NCBI RefSeq assembly: GCF_028009165.1
Contig: NC_079241.1
Coordinates: 2,790,001-2,854,000, forward strand
Reading direction: 5' to 3'
DNA from: Akanthomyces muscarius
Taxonomy: Eukaryota; Ascomycota; Sordariomycetes; Hypocreales; Cordycipitaceae
DNA length: 64,000 nt
Part shown: piece after piece, positions 22,319 through 31,467 of the stretch
Numbering within the stretch: the stretch's first letter is position 1
Layout of the letters: every line of letters starts with the position of its first letter
Position numbers and translations under genes: made by a program
The notes under the pieces: model-generated
Seen by the model: the letters and a program-made list of their open reading frames with translations, nothing else
Told to the model about the DNA's origin: nothing
Databases searched by the model: none

Positions 22319-22455
22319 TCAAATAGCAAATGGTATATGTCCAGTACAGTTACACCCCGTCCTGATGTTCCCCTTCAGCCTAATCATTCGCGACTCCAAT
22401 CCCAACCAGTATTATAAGCTAATTATACACAATGTCTCCTGCAATGCCTTCCCAT

Positions 22456-25041
22456 CTAGTCTTCAATGTCGTCGTCGCTTAGCACCAGCTTCTGCGCGAG
22501 CATGCTCGTCACGGCGCTCGACTTGATCCCCGTGCGCTTCTTCCTTGGGCTCGCTTCTTCGGACGGCTTATCCGTCGCCCATGCCTCCCCGGCGCCCGCG
22601 CCCGCCTCGTCATCTACATCCTCTTCGTCATCGTTGGGGCCGGATATGCCGCTTAACGAAACAATTTTTTCCAGCTCGCGCATCCGCGGACCGTTTCGGC
22701 GTGCGCGGGCAATCTGCGCCATGTAGGGCAGCCTCTCAAGCAGAAGCTCTCTTCGGGCTGCGCTGCCCAGTGACAGCGGGGGTGGTGCGCTGCTGTCGTC
22801 TTCTACTACGCTAGAATCCTGCGGCTTTGTCGAGGGGGGTTGGCTGGCTTGGCTCATCTGCGTTGACGATGCGGCTAGAAGAGGAGCGCGACGGAATGCA
22901 TTGGCGCCATCTGTCAGTTCTTTTTTGGCGACCTGCTCTTCGCCTCGGAGCATTCGCGAGGACCACACGTCGACGAGGCCGCCAATCTCTTCCTTGGCGC
23001 GCCAGAGCTTCAGGCTCGCGGGATAAAACATCTTGAAGGCGTCGCTGCTTCTAGCCATGCCTGTTGTTTTGCGCTTGACTGGGTTGGGGAGTGAGAAGAG
23101 CATGCCGCGGACAGCCACCTCAAACATCATTTCGTCTTGTCGAAGAACATGGCTGCCCGAGTCTCTGCCAGAAAAGCCACCGCGTCCGCCAAAGAAGACG
23201 TCTTGCGAAGGACACATTAGATCGCTAAGCGATAGATGCTCTATGCATTCGTTGACATAGTCCATCGGTGTGGAAAGATCCATTGGGCCGGTGCTTTCGC
23301 AGGACAGTATGTAGTTTTCATGTAGAGCCGCAATAAATGTATGTGTGTCTGTGCCTGTTTCCCCTATCAGAGTGTCGACTGCTATTTGCGACTTTTGTGG
23401 TCGTGAGTGCTGCGAGAGGTAGTTGGGCAAGATCTCTGCCTCGTCACCGGCAGCTTTTTCCTCTCGCTTATTATATACGACTTTGCCGACAGCGTGGAAT
23501 ATGCCCAGACTGGCTTCTCGCTGGGACATGAGCTCTAGACTGTCTTGCTCACCCTGAGTCATACCGATGGCGTCTTTGGTGCTTTTCTTCTGCTTTGTGA
23601 AAGCCACCTTGGCACCCCAATCAGCATTTGTGTCACCTTTGAGGCACAGAAACTCGAGCGACGAAATTGCGCTGCGGACGTCTCCGATTTCACCCAGCCT
23701 CTTCAATACCAGCGGTCCGGGTGTCCGCCGTCGACCTGACTTTCTTGCTTCTTTCAGCACGACCAGCTCAAGCGCTTTAGCCAGTAGCGAAGGAGCAATA
23801 GCGTTGAACTCTATCACGCCAACTCCTGGATGGCCTAGAATCTCTGGCCCGAGGAGGCGATGCGCAGTCAGACTATCGGCGGACGCTGATGTCGTTGTGA
23901 GAAGCGTTTCTGAAATAACCAAAATCACTGGTTTGGCGGGCTCTCGCCGGCTCTGTTGCGAGAACATGGAGTGTGACGGCACATGGCTGGATAGAAACTG
24001 TAGCAACGCTCCCCTAAAAGACGACAGTGTGGAAGATGATCTGGAAAACGTGTTTGGAAACTCTTCGATGAGCATGATTCGTTTGTCATTATCCGTGTTT
24101 GCGTTGCTGGGACCGGTAGCGGTCGGTGGCGGGCTATCAAGGTCCAGAGTGCCAAACTTGCCTCCACGACCGAGGAATTCCTGGAACTGGGCCGACGAGG
24201 ATACGAATCCCGTGCCTGCGTTGCCGACAGGGTTTCTCCATTCGAGAAGGTCGCAGCCTAGCTCCTTGGCCAGCAGGCGGACGGTCGTTGTCTTGCCAGC
24301 CCCTGCAGCGCCTTTCAGGATGAGCAGACGTTGCCGCAGCCTGCCGCTGATCACTTCTTCCAGCCATCGTCTGACGTCGGACACCTTTTTTTTATGTACT
24401 GCGAGCTCGTCCAGGTTTCGCGGACCGAATCGTTCGGACCAGGGTCGAAGGTCGCCGTCGTCGGTGTTGATTGGCCGTGGCGGCTTCAAGAATCGCTGGC
24501 TGGATGTCGTCGTGTCTAATGACGCGTTTTGACCGAGACCTCTTTGTCTTTTGCGCGCATGTTGACCGACTAGGCTCGCTGAGCTTGCCTTGAGGTCGGA
24601 AATTTCGTCATCTTCCGAGATGGGGTCGCTGATGATGTCGTCAAGCGGCAGCGCTCTTTTCTCGCTGCCCACGGCCGGGGCCTTGGACGCGCGCTGTGTC
24701 TGCTTCGAGAATAGAAGCTTCAAGTCTCCGCTCTTGCCCTTTTCATCGCTGCCTCGACCAGCGCCCCTCGTCTTGCGGGGGCTTGGGCTGGCACCGTTGT
24801 TGGACAGCGAGTTCTTCCTGGGACTGGTGCCATTCTTGGAGGCGGCGCCGCGGCCTTTGCTGGGGCTCGGGGACGCGGTAGCTATACGGGACTTCGTGGG
24901 AGAGCTCGGGGAGGAGAGGAGAAAGTTGGTGAGGGTGTTGGCGCGCGTCTGCGGCTGTCCGTCGTTGTAGTCGGCGTCGTCATCGTGATCGTCGGCCGAA
25001 TCAACCGTGTTCCGCCGGCGGCGCTTCGCAGGCGGAGCCAT
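22456..25041 (-). CDS. rad17: Checkpoint clamp loader Rad17 (yeast Rad24)
   Basis: Single exon, 861 residues. Rad17/Rad24 joins Rfc2-5 to load the 9-1-1 clamp at DNA damage and stalled forks in the nucleus. After a disordered, basic N-terminus (MAPPAKRRRRNTVDS), the loader core begins with the family motif PWSERFGPRNLDELAVHKKK near residue 205. Walker A GAAGAGKTTT is at about 244-253, and a Walker-B-like LIEEFPN (Glu-Glu rather than Asp-Glu) follows near 320. The C-terminal third contains the helical collar region and an acidic tail (SDDDIED). The ATG at 25041 was chosen because the longer upstream frame has only a GTG start and MAPPAKRRRR is a natural beginning. The upstream neighbour on the same strand is the questin-oxidase-like gene; about 280 bp separate its stop from this ATG. 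Confidence 0.94.
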   Translation of the reverse strand: MAPPAKRRRRNTVDSADDHDDDADYNDGQPQTRANTLTNFLLSSPSSPTKSRIATASPSPSKGRGAASKNGTSPRKNSLSNNGASPSPRKTRGAGRGSDEKGKSGDLKLLFSKQTQRASKAPAVGSEKRALPLDDIISDPISEDDEISDLKASSASLVGQHARKRQRGLGQNASLDTTTSSQRFLKPPRPINTDDGDLRPWSERFGPRNLDELAVHKKKVSDVRRWLEEVISGRLRQRLLILKGAAGAGKTTTVRLLAKELGCDLLEWRNPVGNAGTGFVSSSAQFQEFLGRGGKFGTLDLDSPPPTATGPSNANTDNDKRIMLIEEFPNTFSRSSSTLSSFRGALLQFLSSHVPSHSMFSQQSRREPAKPVILVISETLLTTTSASADSLTAHRLLGPEILGHPGVGVIEFNAIAPSLLAKALELVVLKEARKSGRRRTPGPLVLKRLGEIGDVRSAISSLEFLCLKGDTNADWGAKVAFTKQKKSTKDAIGMTQGEQDSLELMSQREASLGIFHAVGKVVYNKREEKAAGDEAEILPNYLSQHSRPQKSQIAVDTLIGETGTDTHTFIAALHENYILSCESTGPMDLSTPMDYVNECIEHLSLSDLMCPSQDVFFGGRGGFSGRDSGSHVLRQDEMMFEVAVRGMLFSLPNPVKRKTTGMARSSDAFKMFYPASLKLWRAKEEIGGLVDVWSSRMLRGEEQVAKKELTDGANAFRRAPLLAASSTQMSQASQPPSTKPQDSSVVEDDSSAPPPLSLGSAARRELLLERLPYMAQIARARRNGPRMRELEKIVSLSGISGPNDDEEDVDDEAGAGAGEAWATDKPSEEASPRKKRTGIKSSAVTSMLAQKLVLSDDDIED

Positions 25042-25324
25042 TACCGTGACTTGGGCATCGGCAGGACGTGCTGGCGATTCAGCATGATTCAATGGCAGAT
25101 TGTGCCGGTGTTGGGGTTGCAGAATGTTGGAGATGGGAAGCGTGGCATCAGGCACACTGGTCGATGGGCACTCAGCTAGCTGTGTCAGGCCCCCACAAAC
25201 AGGCGGCGTTCAGCTCCGCCAGATGAAGTCGCCAGTATCTAGCATGCTCATTTGGGGTTTGCGAGCGTTCGATTTTCTTTATACGATAGAGAATCAATTT
25301 GAATTTATTAGCTAGTCATAGTTT

Positions 25325-26651
25325 TCAATCCGCCCATTCTGTAAAATTATCTACAAAAGTGAGAGCGGAGCGTAGGTATAGCTCATCTGCATCACCCCAC
25401 GTCGTGGCTGCTTCCTTCATGGCGCGAACGGCTGTGAGAGGTTAGTGTCGGGGATTTTCCGCAAGACTACGATCTCCATACCTTTAAGATAGCTGGCATC
25501 TGCTAGGTAAGGGCCATTGATTGCCTTGTCGACAACGTGCTTCCAGCCTCGGCCGCCTGCATCCTTCACAAGATTGGCTGAACTCGGCTCGGGCCGTCCA
25601 GTTAGCAAGCAAACAGCGATAGCCAACAACCACCATTGCCGTAGCAGTGAAACATGGTATTCGGCAGGAATATACGGGAGAAGGATGCGTATTGAGTTGC
25701 TGGCAGTTAAGACTTGAGCAGCATAAAGGTGGAAAGACTTGGTTCGTGACGTTACAAACAGAGCAACTGCAGCTTCTTGGAGGTCTTGGAACTGCTTCGT
25801 CGCGTCGACGATTTGCCAGGCATTCCAGTAGTCTAGAATCAGGTCTTCGTGTTGCAAAAGAACTGATTCAAGATGGCTGTGCTTGTCTTGAGTCACGACT
25901 CCTTCCAGTCTCTCATCATTCGCAAGCCTCGAAATGAGCTCCTGCAAAGACAACGACGGCAACGTTGAGGGTTTGGTGTAGCTGGGGTTGTCGAGATACT
26001 TATGCAGCTCATTGTAGTGAATGGAAGCAAGACTCAGACCTTCCATGGCAAGCGCTCTGCTGTTGATCTCAAAGGCCAGCGCTAGATGAGTGAGGGGATG
26101 GCCAACTAAAGCCGGGTTAGATGCGTCTCCGTCATGTGGTCAGGGTAGTACTAACACGCGCCAATGAGACAGTTTATTAGAGGCTCATCGCCGTCTGTAA
26201 GGACATGTTTTATTTCTTGCTTCCAATCGTACGCAAAACTAAAGGCAAGCTTGTCTTCGTAAAAATCGAGAAAAGCACGCTGGTAATTGCGGTCGCCCAA
26301 AAAGTCCCTCCAGTCTTCGTCTATGACCTCGGCGGGGGACGGCGTCCATGGGTCCAGGATCCTGATGTGGTCATTGTAGATGGTATCGAGGTGATTCTCG
26401 TTGCCGCCGAGAATATATGCGGTGGTCAAGCTGTGAGAGTTGACATTGTTTAGCTGCAAGTCCTTGTAGTAGACGACGGAATAGTTGATGTGATTCGCTT
26501 TGAGCAGATGCTTCAGCGAACGACCTCGGCGTTCTTGGTCAGCCTCAATGTCTTGAACAGGCAGCGCTTCGAGGGCTACAGTCGTAGCGGCGGTAGCCTG
26601 AGTCTTGGGCTTGGACGCCGAACCTGACACAAAAGATAGCATACCAGCCAT
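25325..26651 (-). CDS. Questin oxidase-like (AflY/HypX-type) protein
   Basis: Three exons (26651-26156, 26105-25482, 25431-25325) encode 408 residues. The first donor is GTTAGT, and joining it to TTTAG restores the family-like segment LIGAFGHPLTHLALAFE. The family includes aflatoxin-pathway AflY and questin oxidase GedK, Baeyer-Villiger-type enzymes that cleave anthraquinones. Matching features are the HLLKANH..NYSVVYYKDLQLNN start, NSHSLTTAYILGGNENHLD and the GHP.THLALA.E motif. No polyketide synthase or tailoring genes are nearby, so this is a stand-alone member and its substrate is unknown. Its start codon is 335 bp from that of the divergent UBE3D-like gene, so the two may share regulation. 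Confidence 0.88.
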
Positions 26652-26986
26652 GATTGCGCACGAACTGGAGGTTGGAGATGATCAGTGGTGAGGGCGGTGC
26701 AGTCGAGAGTTTCGACAAACGGCTGAAGCTGTCGTGTTGGGACAATGTGGGGGCGGGCCAGAGCTGCCTTTCTAGCGGGATGACGCGCCCCAACAGGTGC
26801 TGAATAGAGAGGTAGGTACAGGTAAAAGTTGACTTTATTAGCGCTCCGACAGCGCTACAACTCTCAGCTATAGCGACTATAGCGACCTTCCAATTTATTC
26901 AGCACTGCATCGTCACTTCACATGCTCGGCTCACGCACCAAGCCACAGCCTCCCCTCGCCCAACACTCCAGCTTCCTTGGTCCATC
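26652..26986. promoter_or_regulatory. Divergent promoter (questin-oxidase-like / UBE3D-like)
   Basis: The 335 bp between two opposite start codons contain two copies of the palindrome AGCGCT (26840-26845, 26851-26856) and a direct repeat of CTATAGCGAC/CTATAGCGACC (26868-26889). Their density in a shared promoter suggests binding sites, which is inference. Confidence 0.5.
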
Positions 26987-28491
26987 ATGACCGCCGTCGC
27001 GCCGCCGTCCAAGAGCGATATCCTCATCTACGCCGAGCTGCTCACCAATATCCGACATATCACCATCAAAGCATGTCTCCCCTCGCCTGCCGACCATACC
27101 ACCACGGCTGAAATCTTTGACGAGGGACACAAATTTCGCATCAACCACAATGGAGTCACGGCCGAGGCTGTTCTTCCCGCGACCGCACCTGTGAAAGGGG
27201 CGCTACCGGTATCACAGAAAGGATCCATTGAACTCACCTGGAGACTTCCTTTGCAACCTGTCCACGCGCCGGAGAGGCAGTTCCTTCCTGAGAACCAGCC
27301 ATTGCCTTGGTCGGCGTCAGACGTCAAGCCTGGATCCTCCGTCTCGTGCCGAGCGTGCAACCAAGTTTTCCTACGAAATGGAGTAATTCGGATCTGGAAA
27401 GATTTGCCCAGTGAAAATTGGGCGGAGATGATGGAGTTTTGGCATTGCCATAAACCTGTTGAACACGATAAGCCGGAAGAGAGCGACCTACAGCGTCGCG
27501 GCTATGGGGCGGCCAGTGCCATCACAGCCCAGCCTGGAGTAGGATTCGTCGACATCACATCGTTTCTCTTCGCCGAGTTAGATTGCAGCTCAATAAAAGT
27601 AAGTCATCATCACGTCCATTACTTAATGGGGAAATAGAAGGTGGCCAAGTCAGGGCAACAGCCTCTCAGTGTCATGGTCATCGATACAATTCCCCTAAAT
27701 CAACTCATGGTCCCTTCAGACATATGCAACGTCTTGTTAGAAGACCCTCCGCATGGATGGGTTTCTGTGAGACGCGTCTGGTTGGGCAGTCTCTTTTGCA
27801 CCCGACTTTTCAGAGCTGCGGATTGTTTGGGCTATTTTCAGAGACACATTACCGATCACTTTTGTTACTTCTACGTACAACAAGCTAATATAAACAGTTT
27901 GCTTCCCCAAAATCATCTGAAAAATTTGATAGAAGCGAAAGCGCAATTCAAGCTACCAACGAGGAAAAATTCCTCAACGTAAACTGCAGCAATTGCGCCT
28001 CGAATGTCGGCACATTCAGTGTCCTTGCATTCACAGTCGCCTTCTTCAAATGGCAAATCGCTTGCGAGGTATCGCCGGTCCAAGAAGCTCCTTCAAGTTC
28101 TGAATGCCTTGTCGCCACACTTCTTTCTACTATAGCTCGATCCGGATCCTCCAAGTCGGTTGTCATGCCACGAAATATGTCTTCGGCAGACGAATCATCG
28201 CATCACTTACAGCTGTGGGTGCTCAACAACCACATCATCTTTACCAGCAACCAGATCAGTACTCCTACATCTGCGGTCAAGGTGCTATTCAAGGAGATTG
28301 GGGAAAAGGAGGCTCTTGACTTGGTGGAATCTTTGTCAAACGACGTCCAGGATATCAACTTCCCAGCGCCAGCAATACAAGTGGCGCGCGAGACTTTGAA
28401 AAGCAGCCAAGACATGCTGCCTTTATCCGAGCGGTCATTCCAGGAATGGCAAGTTGGTCTGCTCGAAAGATGGGTGCCCCAGCGAGCCTGA
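26987..28491 (+). CDS. HECT-like E2-binding ubiquitin ligase (UBE3D/E2CBP family)
   Basis: Best model has three exons, 26987-27598, 27638-27766 and 27898-28491, for 444 residues. UBE3D-family proteins bind E2 enzymes and act as HECT-like ubiquitin ligases. Supporting motifs are SCRACNQVFL (C121, C124), IRIWKDLPSENWAEMMEFWHCHKP (C154), VGFVDITSFLF, a second Cys pair NVNCSNC and FFKWQI, then a C-terminal half ending LSERSFQEWQVGLLERW. The Cys pairs are likely structural zinc ligands. The middle is less certain: intron 1 as drawn is only 39 nt (GTAAGT/TAG). A single 299-nt intron from 27599 to 27897 would also keep frame and drop the 43-codon exon 2, whose codon use nevertheless looks coding. 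Confidence 0.82.
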
Positions 28492-28700
28492 GATGAAGTC
28501 GCGTCTTTTTGTTCAATAACACGAAGAGACAAAACTTCGATGGGGCACCATCCGCCATAACACAAGAGTAAAACATCTCAACTCGGTTGTAATACTTTGC
28601 ATTTCTTGCTTTGCTGCAGATCACAGGGGGGACCAGTGTTTCTTCCTAAGGTGGCAGACGATACATCAAAAGGTCAAATATTTTGGTGCTATGTCTCCTC

Positions 28701-30021
28701 TTACAGCGCAGAATACCCATTCATCTCGTCCCCCTCGTTGGCAGCGTCTAAAGTCTGGCAGGCCACAGCCTGAATACCCGCGCACTCAAAATAGACAATG
28801 GCTTTGCTGACTATTGTGCTGATAGCGTAGAAGGCCACTACGGAGATGGAATCGAAAGCGCTGATGAAAGTGAGACTTGAGAGCACCAGAGTGCCGTACA
28901 GAACCTGTTCCAAGTTAGATGCGACGCTACTTATCGGCGATGGTGAGAGGGGTAAAAATTCAAGGGAAACAAGGAAACATAAAGTTGAGCTTAGGTCATA
29001 CTTACGTGGACAGGCACACCGGCGTATAATGCTGCTATCACGGCAGAAAAGAATGGCGCGGGACCAGCTACTCGGCTCTCTGCTGGCAGCTTCTTTGCAA
29101 ATGCTGAGGGAGTAGTCTCGTTCTTAAACAACGATTTTACTCGGCTTCCCCATCCGTCCGTCATTCCTTGCCAGTGGTGTTCCTCTGTCCCTTGCCCTGC
29201 CTTTTTGACCCCATCTGTCCTTTGCAAGTTTAGGCGGAGCGCAATCCAACCTCCCAAATGAAGAAGCACTACCGTTCCGTGCCACAACGCAGGCAGAAAC
29301 ACTGTGATGGGCGAGAACGAGCATACGGTCCATACGCACAGCTGGTATGTGCGATACGCACTGTTGGCCACTGCTGCTAGCGCCAGGGTGTACTGAATCC
29401 CTGATACGAGACTGCTCATGTAGTTCCGCGTGCCGCCACCGCCCAGCAGCCTACCCGCTGTGTAGGGGAAGCTGCGGCGAGATTGCCTGGAGAGGGGCTT
29501 CGACAAGGCATCGATTACGTCTGCGTATTTCACCGCCTCGGAGAAGACTGTCGCCGGCGAGGCCAGGCTGAGCAGTAAGGCGAGGATGGGACGGCGGAGG
29601 CTGACCATGGCGGTATCGACAGGCGTAGGACTGACCATTTGCAGGATTGTCGGAGCGAGGCCGAGAACCACGGCTGCAGCGCTCAACTCTGCCTGAAGTT
29701 TTTCTCGCATGTTAAACATGGTCTTTTTTTTGGAGGGGGGCAGGGGGGGGTAATCAGAAAAGAGACGAGTCACACCTTGCGATATTCGGGAAACTGCTCC
29801 AGTAGGCAGCCAAACACGGCATAGCTGATGTGCGTGTTGTTGAAGCTGGCGTTTCGGTAATCCGTAATTTGTTGCTGGCAGTCGTGCTCCAGATACCCTT
29901 TAAGCATCTCGTCCCAGGCTGGGAAAAATTGCTGGTATAGAGCGGTCGAGTGAGTCGCCTGGGCGGCCGCGGCGGCTGGCGAGGCCCAGAGGCCAACTGC
30001 GAAGGCCGCGAGCCACATCAT
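28701..30021 (-). CDS. Multi-pass membrane protein of unknown function
   Basis: Three exons (30021-29776, 29692-29006, 28904-28701) give 378 residues. All introns are GT-AG and phase 0. The N-terminus (MMWLAAFAVGLWASPAAAAA) is a good signal peptide. A ~60-residue ectodomain follows with paired cysteines (DCQQQITDY, GCLLEQFPEYR) and N-glycosylation sequons NAS and NNT. Then come several hydrophobic spans, including VVLGLAPTILQMV, RPILALLLSLASPATV, a Gly-rich YMSSLVSGIQYTLALAAVA, ITVFLPALWHGTVVLLHL, FFSAVIAALYAG and VLYGTLVLSSLTFISAF. The architecture recurs in filamentous fungi, but I know no named family or function. It is convergent with the UBE3D-like gene (209 bp). Confidence 0.82.
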
Positions 30022-30538
30022 ATTTTGTTAAATAAAGCTTGGGAGAAGGGATATCTAAGTTGGAAGATGAAGTAGTCGCTACGGATATCATGGATATTTG
30101 AACCCCATTTTGCGCCATGCTTTTTTTAATTACTGATTCTTGCCGTCCCCTCCCCGCTGCTCGTTGACCCCTGCACGATCAACAGCGAAAAAGCCGGTCA
30201 GCAAAGCGCGTGTTCCACTGGCGTAAGAGTAAGCTTTATTTTTGACTCTTTTTACCCACTGCGGCTCGCAGGCAGAACGACGATTTGCCAGCCTCGTCCA
30301 GCTGAGTTGGAAGCAAGGGTCCCCGGGCCAGCCCGTGCGCCACTTTCCCCATGCGGACATGGCCGAATATTTGCACGAGAAGGGGGAAGGGCTCGCGCTC
30401 GCTCCGCATACAATAGCCCGGAGGCAGCGCTGAGAAAGCTATACTCGTAGCCTGTCATCTTGCACGAATAGGTACCTACGTGGGCGTGGGAGGGAGAATT
30501 TTGTCTGGACACGGTGAGCAGCACCTACAGTGGGTTGA

Positions 30539-30595
30539 AGGTAATTCCGAACGAACTGCCACCGAATCGCCGTACACTAGCGCTCGGAATTACCT
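30539..30595. repeat. 12-bp perfect inverted repeat
   Basis: AGGTAATTCCGA (30539-30550) is followed after 33 nt by its exact reverse complement TCGGAATTACCT (30584-30595). Together they could form a hairpin or be two half-sites for a dimeric factor. Confidence 0.85.
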
Positions 30596-30610
30596 GGAGG
30601 CGCTGTATCG

Positions 30611-30635
30611 GGCTGGCTGGCTGGCTAGCTAGCTA
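30611..30635. repeat. GGCT/AGCT tetranucleotide microsatellite
   Basis: Three GGCT units grade into AGCTAGCTA over about 25 bp. A related GGCT run occurs near 20043. Confidence 0.85.
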
Positions 30636-31467
30636 AATAATTAGACAGTATAGATGCAGAAAAAAAGGTGTCCAGGGGTTTGACAATGGCATTGGGAATT
30701 TTGGGCGAGACCAGTTTGTTGGGTTGCAAATGCCACTTGCAGATGGCAAGCATCGCTTCACAAGCGCCTCGCTTCTCCCCATGGGGATGACCTTTTGCTG
30801 CCTCGTATCCGGGACGAACGACCCTGTCACATCAAGTAACACTCATTAGCGCTTCGTCTCGAATAGCAGTATTTGGTTGTCTAGGGCGATGGTGGGTGAT
30901 GCCGCCTCTTGTCGCTTGGGACATAGGTTTGAACCCAGCGCTTGCGTACCGCGAAGAAATAATGTCTTCGCTATAACTTCGCTCAGTAGAGCAAATTTCA
31001 TTTGGTCATTTTTGTAACTGTCTTTCTGATCTCATGCTGTATGTAGTAGTAGTACCAATGGCAGTAACAGTGAACAAACAACCTAGGGTCCAAGCTTGAA
31101 GTCTACCTGGACTGGGACAAGCCAATCTATTGAAAAATTGAAAAACTTTAGTTCCAAGAACGCATTTTAAATCTAAAACTCGTGGACCATGACAATATTA
31201 ACAGTGCTAAAAGCAGTGGCGCGGACGCCTTGTGAAAAGGCGCACCACAAAGTGCTGAGCTAATCCCTGCACTGCACTGTGGGGCTGCTGCCTGCCTGCT
31301 CTTATCCCCGATCCTTTCATCCTGATGTCGATGATCATCTGAGTATGCAAATGAGTTGAGGTTGACATCCGAAATTCAACTAGCTATAATGAGCCATCCG
31401 ACACAAATTGCCTCTCGTCTCCATGAGCACTCTACACCTACTGGCGGCCTGATCTAGCATCGACATC

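Larger units (their letters stand above)
18928..22455. other. Decayed, repeat-bearing interval between SGNH gene and rad17
   Basis: No intact gene is supported across 3.5 kb. The interval holds a purine-rich minisatellite (20450-20943) and four protein-like fragments on both strands (minus 19856-20017, plus 21030-21236, plus 21214-21396, minus 22196-22318), each ended by stops and without a joinable gene structure. GGCT/GGCTA microsatellite scraps occur near 20043. I read it as a graveyard of degraded accessory genes or a degenerated mobile insertion. No terminal repeats, transposase or integrase motif was found. Confidence 0.55.
30022..31467. other. Divergent intergenic region (membrane protein / SNF2)
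   Basis: No gene supported. The interval holds a 12-bp inverted repeat (30539-30550 / 30584-30595) and a GGCT/AGCT microsatellite (30611-30635). It presumably includes promoters of both flanking genes. Confidence 0.6.

Noticed and set aside
22456..30021. Secondary-metabolite cluster around the questin-oxidase-like gene
   Set aside because: No polyketide synthase, peptide synthetase, P450, transporter or cluster regulator is adjacent.
30891..30965. tRNA-like T arm (GGTTTGAACCC)
   Set aside because: No matching acceptor stem, D arm or anticodon arm could be folded around it.
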